The notes under the pieces were generated by a model. The model did no database searches, was not told the DNA's origin, and saw only the letters and a list, made by a program, of their open reading frames with translations. Below, piece by piece: positions 56,485 through 64,000 of a stretch of 64,000 bases of DNA. The stretch spans positions 10,540,998 to 10,604,997 of the forward strand of contig NC_088791.1 of the NCBI RefSeq assembly GCF_011386835.1, in the 5' to 3' direction. Within the stretch, counting starts at the first letter, position 1. Each line of letters starts with the position of its first letter. The position numbers were made by a program, and so were the translations under genes. The DNA comes from Chrysemys picta bellii. Its lineage: Eukaryota; Chordata; Testudines; Emydidae.

Positions 56485-56661
56485 CAGGCGCGCCGCCAGC
56501 TTTTCTGCTACCCTAGGCGGTGGAAGGTTCCGCCCCGAAATGCCGCCCCCCACGGAGGCGGTGGAAGGTCCTGCCGCCGAAATACCACCACGGTCGCCGC
56601 CCCCCAAATTGTAGCACCCTAGGTGACCGCCTAGGTTGCCTAATAGGTTGCGCCGGCCCTG
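56485..56661. mobile_element. Small hAT-type transposon
   Basis: Ends CAGGCGCGCCGCCAGC and (inverse) CAGGGCCGGCGCAACC bound 177 bp. The flanks cctaacca (56477-56484) and cctagcca (56662-56669) agree at seven of eight. The interior has two copies of 'aggcggtggaaggt' and two of 'ctaggtgaccgcctagg'-type sequence. Confidence 0.87.
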
Positions 56662-57154
56662 CCTAGCCAGAAATGAAGTCCTGCTGGTTCAAGGCAGCAG
56701 CATTGGGAATTTCAGGATGGGTTCTTGAATAATCAGTGAGCAAATGCCTAAAAAGGCTTTGCATGTCTTCAAAATAGCACTGCACAGATATGCATCACTG
56801 CCTGAGTTTTAGGCTGGGCGCCATACTGCACCGGGGGTAACCCAGTACAAGTAAGAAAGGAGATGGGGTTCCTTCTTGGCACCTCTAATGCCCCAAAGTG
56901 TGACGTTCTAACACCTCCATAACAGGATCTGAGCCTGCATAGCTGCAAATGTTATTAGCACTCAAACACTTAGCTAGTCCATTAAAATTATCCCAGCTAT
57001 AATGTTTTTCTTAATGAAATGCGGCTGCATTAACAGCAAGCATGTTGCATGTCTGTCTGGAGACCCTTAGCCCTACAGGATAATAGTTTGAGATCTTAGG
57101 GTAAGCTAAGGGCAGACAGTGCCTGACTGGGGCTCATTCATTTATTAGTAGAGG

Positions 57155-57370
57155 GAGTGATATAGTCTGAGCCCAGCAGTGGGAGCCAGGAATTCTCAAG
57201 TGCGAATCCCAGTTTAGGCGCTGATGCTCTCTATAGCCTTGAGCACATAGAGGGGCCTCAGTTTGCCCATCTGTTAAATGGGGATAATAATACACCCCTT
57301 GCTCACAAGAGGTGTGGTGCAAATCAGTTACCTAATACTGTCAGATAAAGCAGCACTATAGAAACACTAA
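57155..57370 (+). repeat. MIR-type CORE-SINE with tail
   Basis: Sense order: 'gccttgagcacatagagggg', 'cctcagtttgcccatctgtt', 'aaatggggataataatacac' and 'gataaagcagcactatagaa'. Confidence 0.85.
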
Positions 57371-59480
57371 TTAGCAGCAGCTAGGCCATTTCTTACCAGG
57401 TCAAATTCCAGCGAAGTCAAGCCAAGCAGTCTCAGGAAGCCACAGTGGGCCATGATCTCAATGGAGCAGCTCCAGATTCACACCAGTGTAACCGGAAGCA
57501 GAATCTGCTCCATTTCTGAAGACACCCAGGTCATGCAGATTGAAGTGACACATCAGGAGAGAGAAAACCAAAGTCTGTCTTTCTACAGACAGCCCATCTG
57601 GAAGACGAAGAAGAAGTCATTGTCTCCCCCAACCACATGCCCAGCTCTATCCTTTCATAGATCATAAAGCCACCTGGATGCCAAAAGCCTGGTATTGTGA
57701 TCATGTCCATGTGTTCTCATGAAAAGGGTGAGCCGATTTCCCCCTCTGGCCACGGGCTGGAATATGGGACTGATCAGGGAAAGAGCTGTTGAAACAGATT
57801 ATTTATTATTACCAATAACATCTAAATCTCCTCTCTGTCTGAGGGCTACACCGAGTACAACATTCAGCCCCAGTGTAACACCACTGAAGTCAATGGAGGA
57901 GTCCCACCAGGGATGATTTGGCCATTAGGGACTTGCTCAGGCAACACGACCATTGCAATGCTGAAAACAATGAGCGCTGAAGACACTCAACACTTCTCAG
58001 AGGGTTCTCAACTTCCCTCCCACGAGCCCTGTATAATGGCGGTGGGATTTGGCCCATTGTAAGTAGGGGTCGCCATGGTTGCAATGCAGTCACCTTTGCA
58101 GGGGACAGAGGCAGCTGTTTAACAGCACACAGCAGCATACGGCGCTGCTCCTGCTCCTGTTGACATCAAAGGAAAGACTCCCCTGGCCTTCAGCGACTGC
58201 AGGATGAGGCTAGGAGAAGGGGAATTAGGAAGGATGCTACATCCAAACCAAAACCACTGTGGGAGGCTGGGAGGTTGGAACGTCAATGGGAATTTCGCCA
58301 GCACACCCCTTCTTTTATGGAACGTGCCAGGGGTATGCAGTGACCACAGAGAGGCAGGATCTGGGTCTTACATTACACTTGAAAGCCAGCGGCATAATGC
58401 CCCAGCGCACGGGTGTATTGATTCAGCAAAGAGTGAGAGGAAGAAAGTGGGGTAAACTGAACGGACAAGGCATTCTTCTTCTGCAATAAGAGCGTCCACA
58501 CATGGAGCTAATCGAGGGCAGCGAATCAGGGATAACTCCTTGCGTAGGTGAGCCCCACATGGCACTACAGCGGCGAGCAGAGTTACACTTGACGCGGAAT
58601 TAATCCTCAGGCCCACCCACTAACTGTGCATATTTCAGGTCAGGCACAGCGCTGTCGCCCTGCTCAGGCATCACTGATGCTCACCGCGCTGAGTCAAACG
58701 TCTTTGGAAAGAGTGGAACTGGCCCCAGTGATTGACTTTTCATTTTAAAGCAACCCCTTGTCACTGGCTGGCACCTCGCTAGCCAGGAACGGCGCACAAG
58801 TGACAGGCTGAATGGATGTTGGCTTTTATGGCATTCAGGCCTGGGGCGGAAATCTGCACCTGGGAAACGTCGGATCCATTCAGCGAAGCCTAATTGATTG
58901 TTTCCGGCTAAACCGCTGGAGGGGAAAGGGAGCCAATGGCTGCATAAGCTTGTTTGCAGTTGTAAAACAAACATCTCCTCTCCTGCATTAAGCAGCAGGA
59001 TATTGGCCAGGCCGCACTGGAGAGAGGGAGGGGCAAAGTGTCAGGGCGAGGATACCCCAGCTGAGCTGGCCCACTCTCCTCCTCTCTACCCACGCTTCTG
59101 ACTTACAGCCAACCAAAAATGGCTCTTCTAATATGTCATTGTCAGAGCCACATTCTTTTGCTCTCTCTCTCTCTCTCTCTTCTGTTCCCCTTCCCTTGTC
59201 ACCCCTTCACCTTCTCTTTCCATCTTCCTTTCGGGCTCTGACCCTGGATGCCGCCACGTTGGACAGTCCTGTGGCAGTCAAATATTTACAGAAATCCCAA
59301 GCAGATGAGGAGTCCCACCCTCCCTAGGGTCCTACAGCCCATAGGTGGTGAGGTCACTTGGTCTTTTCCCCTCAGAATGAGCGAGACACCCTTGGGCTAG
59401 GACTTGGCAATCGGAGAGCCTTCCGTGCACCCAGTACCCTCTGATGGCAGTTATGTTTGGCTCGTGCCATTGGTTTGCTC
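57371..59480. other. Low-repeat stretch with candidate conserved block
   Basis: No exon is supported. The block at 58600-58990 ('cttgacgcggaattaatcct', 'cttttcattttaaagcaacc', 'agcctaattgattgtttccg', 'ttgtaaaacaaacatctcct') has conserved-element composition. A CT microsatellite sits at 59160-59181. Confidence 0.4.
59160..59181 (+). repeat. CT microsatellite
   Basis: About ten to eleven uninterrupted CT steps. Confidence 0.9.
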
Positions 59481-59486
59481 TCCTAT

Positions 59487-59637
59487 TATATGTCTATATT
59501 GCAACTGGCCCATGCCAGCTGACTTGGGTTCGTGGGGCTCGGGATAAGGGGCTGCAGCCTGCGCTCTGGGATCCTCCCACCTCACAAGGCCTTAGGGCCC
59601 GGGCTGCAGCATTTTTAATTGTAGTGTCGACCTACCG
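59487..59637. mobile_element. TIR MITE, Harbinger-like termini
   Basis: Left 'tatgtctatattgcaactgg' mirrors the inverse of the right end, 'taggtcgacactacaattaa'. Inner 'gggctcgggataaggggctg' and 'agggcccgggctgcagc' echo the class with GTCTACAC ends. Target duplication not clear. Confidence 0.55.
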
Positions 59638-60024
59638 CTAGTGGCAATTTCTCAGCCGACAGTGCCTGCCTTTGGAATTCACTCCCCTTGGCAGCATGTC
59701 AGAGCCCATGTCCAATAACTTGCAAAGAAGGCCACTCACCTGTAGTTGGAGTTCTCCAAGTATATTGTCTGGGCATATCCATGCTCTCGGGATGTGTGCG
59801 CCCACTCAGAACCCTCCAGAAAGCCACAACCAATGCGGCGGTCTGCACTGTAGTACCCTGGTTTGAAGATGTGCCTGGGTTGGCCCCCAAAGAGTCTAAA
59901 AAGTCTACTGTGGGAACTTCTCCATTAGTTCCTGAGGCAGCTACCAGTCACTTTGAAGCTGAAGGACAAGGGTTCTAATCCTGGCTCCCCCGAAATAGGG
60001 TGTGTTTGATGTATATGGAAATGG

Positions 60025-60094
60025 CCTGATTTCCAAAGGTGCCAGTTGACTTTAGTGGGATTTATGTGTGCTCAGTGCTTACGAAAACCAGGCT
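60025..60094. mobile_element. Short palindromic MITE
   Basis: Left arm 'gcctgatttccaaaggtgcc' mirrors the inverse of the right arm, 'gcctggttttcgtaagcact', around 'gactttagtggga'. Related in layout to the copies at 22997 and 48828. Confidence 0.55.
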
Positions 60095-60739
60095 ACAATT
60101 GCCTGTTTGCAGAATCCACATTCATTACAGCATAGCCCTGATGGATCCGAGCATTTAGAACAAGGGCACAAAGCTGGGTGGGTGGCCCCAAGTTTAGAAC
60201 AAGGGTGCACATGTCCCAAGAAGAAGGATCTGCACAGGAAGCTCTCACCTGAGCACGGCTACTTCTTTTGTTTCGTGTTCAGCTCTTTTTATTTTCTGCC
60301 GTTAAAGCCCCTGGATGCTGCAGCAGGAAGAGCAACAGAAAGCAATGCCTAGTTAATCCACCTCACATAGAGCCCTGGAAAACTACTTGTTACTGTACAT
60401 CCAAACGAGGAAAGAAAAAAGCCAACCCAAACAGCCCTTAAATCAACTCCACCTCCCCTTGCCAAACCCGTCACAGCCTCCACACTTTGCATCCCCTGTA
60501 TAAGCGGTCACTGCTACACACACCGACGAGTTAACTCGCTACCGGAAGACAAACAAGCTCTCCTGTGCGCTCCCGCTAGTTCTGTTTGAAAGGATGACAT
60601 GCCCACCTCTGCCTGTTGGCTTCCACTACTCCACGTTACACATCCCAGTCTGTGCTGGGGTAGCACAAAAATGGGACCTATTAAAAGTGACACCGACCTG
60701 CAATTCTAGTCCTTAAATTTAGGGGCTTTTTGAAGAAAT

Positions 60740-61180
60740 GGAAAGTTTTATGAAAACTCTTGGGAATATAAATGGAAGCGAGGCAAATAACTGATTTTAA
60801 AGTTCACTGGAAGTTCTGAAAAATCAGGAAAAAAATTGTTTCAGGTTGACGTGCAGCAAACATTTTGCCGAGACCAAAAAGCTGGAAAAAAAGCCCATTT
60901 GCTTTTGAGCTTTTTTAAAACGTTTTAAAAAATTAAAATAAAATTGCTGTAAATTTTGAAAAAGTCGTTTCAAATAAAAATCAAAATGTTTCATTTAGAA
61001 AATGTTGAAAAAAACGTTTCAACTTTTCAGATTTTTTTTTTTCGTGACCAAAACAATTTCGGGAAATCAACATAAATTTGCTAAATGTTTTGGTGACCAG
61101 AATTTTCATTTTTTAGTGAAAAAAAGTTTTGTTCAGAAAATTTCACCACTTCTAAAATAAATATTTTCGTGTTTTAAAAA
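60740..61180. repeat. Diverged AT-rich 'ttttgaaaa' repeat-like block
   Basis: Dense TTTTGAAAA, GAAAATTT and TTTCAAAT motifs on both strands, as at 28.7, 36.7 and 43.9 kb. It may be a decayed DNA transposon; no end is definable. Confidence 0.35.
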
Positions 61181-61319
61181 AAAAAATCAATGACCTTTTG
61201 ATTTCTGTTGGCTTGTTTCTAGTTTAGACAGTGCTCAGCAGTATTGGGAGCCTAACCACAAACGCCTGGGAAGAGTGCCTAGAAAATGCTATGAGAAGAA
61301 AGTGAAACATACCAGTCTG

Positions 61320-61415
61320 CCTTGCATCTGAAGAAGTGAGGTTCTTACCCACGAAAGCTTATGCTCCCAATACTTCTGTTAGTCTCAAAGGTGCCACAGG
61401 ACCCTCTGTTGCTTT
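61320..61415 (-). mobile_element. tRNA-type SINE without head, 11-bp duplication
   Basis: Antisense: 'gaagtgaggttcttacccac', 'gaaagcttatgctcccaata', 'gtgccacaggaccctctgtt', 'gcttt'. The duplication ataccagtctg at 61309-61319 and 61416-61426 is perfect. The copy starts at the internal A-run (AAAGCAACAGAG), i.e. it lacks the tRNA head, at the same point where the fold-back arms stop. Confidence 0.92.
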
Positions 61416-61679
61416 ATACCAGTCTGGTCTCACTGTCCATAGTGCACCATGGGTCACACACACACAGTCAACAAACAGCATCGGTGTTGTGGTGTAAGAA
61501 CTGGGGCAAAGACCTTCCAGAGCAACTAGTGATTTTGGGGGGTGCTGGTTCTCAGAAAGTGCTGAACACCTGCCCTCTAAAGATCAAGCCCCTTTAACAT
61601 GAGTTAAGCTGGGTGCCCCAACAAGCACTAGCCTCTATCTACAGAAGGCAATGGCCCGCATCACCTTAGTATCTGAAAG

Positions 61680-61970
61680 CCTCACAATCTTTAATACATT
61701 TATCCTCGCAGCACCCCAGCAACATAGGAAGTGCCGTTATCCCCATTTTTCAGATGGAGCACTTCAGCACAGACAGACTAGGGTCCAGATTCACAAAGGT
61801 ATTTAGGTTCCTAGCTTCCATTGAAATCAAGGCAGGTTACGAGCCTAAATGCCTTTGTGAATCTAGGCCTAAGTGATTTGCCCCAGATTGCATAGGCTGC
61901 CTGGGGCAGAGGAGGGAATTTAACCCAAGTCCCTGAGTAGTGCCTTCACCTTTGCACCAGCCACCCTTTC
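61680..61970 (-). repeat. MIR-type CORE-SINE split by a MITE
   Basis: Antisense pieces: 'taggaagtgccgttatcccc', 'atttttcagatggagcactt' before, and 'taagtgatttgccccagatt', 'gcataggctgcctggggcag' after the MITE at 61781-61869. Confidence 0.8.
61781..61869. mobile_element. 89-bp palindromic MITE with TA flanks
   Basis: Left arm 'gggtccagattcacaaaggt', 'atttaggttcctagc'; right arm 'gagcctaaatgcctttgtga', 'atctaggcc'. TA lies on both sides (61779-61780, 61870-61871). The best-preserved member of the family also at 22997 and 42373. Confidence 0.88.
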
Positions 61971-61989
61971 TATTAACATTGGCCTAGGA

Positions 61990-62423
61990 CAGGGGTGGCC
62001 AACCTGTGGCTCCGGAGTCACATGTGGTACCTCAGAAGTTAATTTGCGGCTCCTTGTATAGGCACCGACTCCGGGGCTGGAGCTACAGGTGCCAACTTTC
62101 CACTGTGCCAGGGGATGCTCACTGCTCAACCCCTGGCTTTGCCACAGGCCCTGCCCCCACTCCACCCCTTTCTGCCCCCTCCCCTGAACTTGCAGTGCCC
62201 TCGCGCCTCCCCCTCCTCGCCAGAACCTCCTGCACGCCACGAAACAGCTGATCAGGAGGTGCGGGGAGGGAGAGGCGCTGATCGGTGGAGCTGCTGGTGG
62301 GCGGGAGGGGCTGGGAGCGGGTGGGGGGGACTGATGGGGGGATGCTGATGTATTACTGTGGCTCTTTGGCAATGTACATTGGTAAATTCTGGCTCCTTCT
62401 CAAGCTCAGGTTGACCACCCCTG
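61990..62423. mobile_element. hAT-type non-autonomous transposon
   Basis: Ends CAGGGGTGGCCAACCTG and CAGGTTGACCACCCCTG are inverted repeats. Flanks gcctagga (61982-61989) and gcctagat (62424-62431) agree at seven of eight. The subterminal 'tgtggctccggagtcacatg' and 'actgtggctctttggcaatg' are typical of this family. No transposase; the overlapping 150-codon minus frame is a Pro/Ser-rich artefact. Confidence 0.9.
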
Positions 62424-62559
62424 GCCTAGATTATTGAAATCCTGTCTGTCCCAATAATCTACCCTAAGGGTTTGCAGGCAGCACAGGTGGGATATTCAAC
62501 TCTCTGTCTGTCTCATTGTGCCGATGTTCATAGAGGAGGGTTTATCTTGATGATCTCCC

Positions 62560-62830
62560 TTTAACGGGAAGGAGATTTTCCCGTCATGTATTTGGCACTC
62601 TAGAGAATGGAGGCACCAGCGCTGATATGAGCAACAGCTCTGCGAGCGGAGGATCCAGAGTGGAGGAGATTTGTGATGCAAATGATTTACTAGTGTTCAG
62701 CTGGAAACATAAGGGATTTCAATATGGTGAGCCAAATCGGATTCATTACCTGACAATTAGCTCTAAATTAATGCAAAATTTGTACAGCGTGATTGAGCTC
62801 GGAGGGGAGAGATTTTTCTGACAGTCGGAG
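62560..62830. other. Candidate conserved non-coding block
   Basis: Repeat-free and even in composition, with 'gatttgtgatgcaaatgatt' (octamer-like ATGCAAAT), 'ttacctgacaattagctcta' and 'aattaatgcaaaatttgtac'. The 64-codon frame through it (62627-62821) has no recognised domain, so coding is possible but unsupported. Confidence 0.4.
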
Positions 62831-63288
62831 TCAGTGAGATGTGTGGAATTCAAGCCCTGTCTGTTTGGGGTAGGGTGAAACCGCCGTCACTGGGGCACGC
62901 TGGCCCTGGTGAACCAGGGCCTGATCTCCTGGCCGTAGGAGTTCAGGGCAAAACTCCTGGTGATTTCAGTGGTGTCAGATCAGGACTCTGGGGAGAAAAA
63001 GGGGTTAGATTTGGCGGGGAGATAGACAGACAGGCAAGCCTGGGCGTTACCGCAACATATACATAATTAATAACAACATTCAGATCTGGATCCCGACTGC
63101 CCCAAAACTCAGGGGTGATCGGCTCCAGCCTTCTGTCCCACCTCCAGGCCAGGAGATTCCGATCAGAATCCGAATGCTCTCAGAATCTGGTGACATTTGG
63201 ACCTGGGGTTTTGTTGGGGTCTTCGCCAGCCCTAAAGTAATACCCAGATATTGAGGTACGTCTTGGTGAGATTTCCCCCCCCTGCCCC

Positions 63289-63415
63289 CAGGGCCGGCTC
63301 CAGGTTTTTTGCCACCCCAAGCAAAAAAAAAAGCTGGAGTGCTGCCCCGAAGCAAAAAAAAATAAAAAAAATAAATGGAGTGCCTGCCCCGCCCCATCTC
63401 CCAACCCCACACTCC
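63289..63415 (+). mobile_element. Partial hAT-type element, left end only
   Basis: It opens CAGGGCCGGCTCCAGG, followed by 'ttttttgccaccccaagcaa' and an A-rich tract, as in the copy at 18471. No right terminus is visible. Confidence 0.7.
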
Positions 63416-64000
63416 TCTCTTCCCATGGATTTGGAATGGCTGAGTCACTCGAGGGCTCTGGGAACTCCATGCACGACACTGATAACAGGGAACAACACTG
63501 AAGAGCAACACTGCTTGGCCATTAAATCCCTGACCCTTTCCCGTGACCTCTGAGTGTGTGGGTGGGAGAGGGAGCCCCCCCTTATCCTGATGGGGATGGC
63601 AGAAGAGCATACCCTGCAGGGCCTGGGGCAGCTGGCACTGGCCTCCAGTTTCCCTAGTCCCAGGGTGGACTCAGATATTCAGCTGAACCTGGTACAGCCA
63701 GGCCAGATGCTGAACCATCAGGAGAGCCTCTTGGTGCAGAGATGAGGGAGGAGAAGTAGCATCTCGTTGCTAGGCAACAGCTCCTGCCCATCCTTAAAGG
63801 GCCAGGGCAGGGCCGTAGCTCTTAGCAAGTGCTGTTTATTTGTGCAGATCAGAGTGATTTCTGCCGCCTAGAAACCAGTCGCCTAGCAATGAGACGCTAG
63901 CTCCTCTTTCCCAGCCAGTGAACAGAGGCTGCTCCGGCTCCTGCTTGATGCCAAACCTTCCCCTTCACACCCCCTCCCAGCCTATGGCAAGTGCTCAGAA
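63416..64000. other. Unannotated stretch
   Basis: No repeat or gene recognised. A pair of inverse segments, 'atctcgttgctaggcaacag' near 63750 and 'cgcctagcaatgagacgcta' near 63880, is notable: GTTGCTAGGCAAC is an X-box-like (RFX) palindrome. Confidence 0.35.

Noticed and set aside
63080..63610. 176-codon open frame on the minus strand
   Set aside because: It crosses a partial hAT element with A-rich tracts that give Phe runs. No homology is visible.

Overview
The window looks like intergenic DNA from the nuclear genome of a cryptodiran turtle. It is dominated by CR1 LINEs on both strands, MIR-type CORE-SINEs, a tRNA-headed SINE family that I know from turtle genomes, hAT-type elements with perfect 8-bp target duplications, and Harbinger-like and palindromic MITEs. 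There are no operons, ribosome binding sites or compact coding. I found no exon chain or protein-coding gene that I can defend. The only protein homology visible is to the ORF2 protein of dead CR1 retroposons. The turtle assignment is by recognition of repeat families and was not searched.

Layout. 1-8 kb: MIRs, old CR1 pieces, a TA-flanked MITE (3665-3852), and a nested SINE cluster at 7.33-7.64 kb. 7.8-14.1 kb: four hAT-type or related elements, two of them carrying GC-rich internal minisatellites, plus a partial hAT-type copy at 10.0 kb. 14.8-24.3 kb: three CR1 blocks, a Harbinger-like element split by a CR1, two complete hAT elements and a solo LTR (21628-22710). 24.3-36.2 kb: mostly low-repeat sequence with several AT-rich blocks that look like conserved non-coding candidates, plus two SINEs. 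36.2-37.6 kb: a MITE next to a 10-copy, 46-bp tandem array. 38-52 kb: MIRs, a three-level nest at 42.3-42.7 kb, an 873-bp TIR element (44964-45836) and two fold-back SINE insertions. 52.4-55.7 kb: the longest CR1 copy (about 2.8 kb, plus strand, inactivated). 55.7-64 kb: small hAT elements, MIRs, MITEs and two conserved-looking blocks.

The most unusual signals are: (1) three fold-back SINE insertions, each bounded by one target-site duplication and each switching strand at the same internal A-run; (2) a short dispersed module carrying a good CTCF-like core, present three times in convergent orientation; (3) the 46-bp array, whose unit resembles the end of a neighbouring MITE; and (4) layered insertions in which an 88-bp palindromic MITE has twice landed in a MIR. 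Low repeat density combined with homeodomain-type AT motifs suggests a regulatory desert near a developmental gene, but that is inference.
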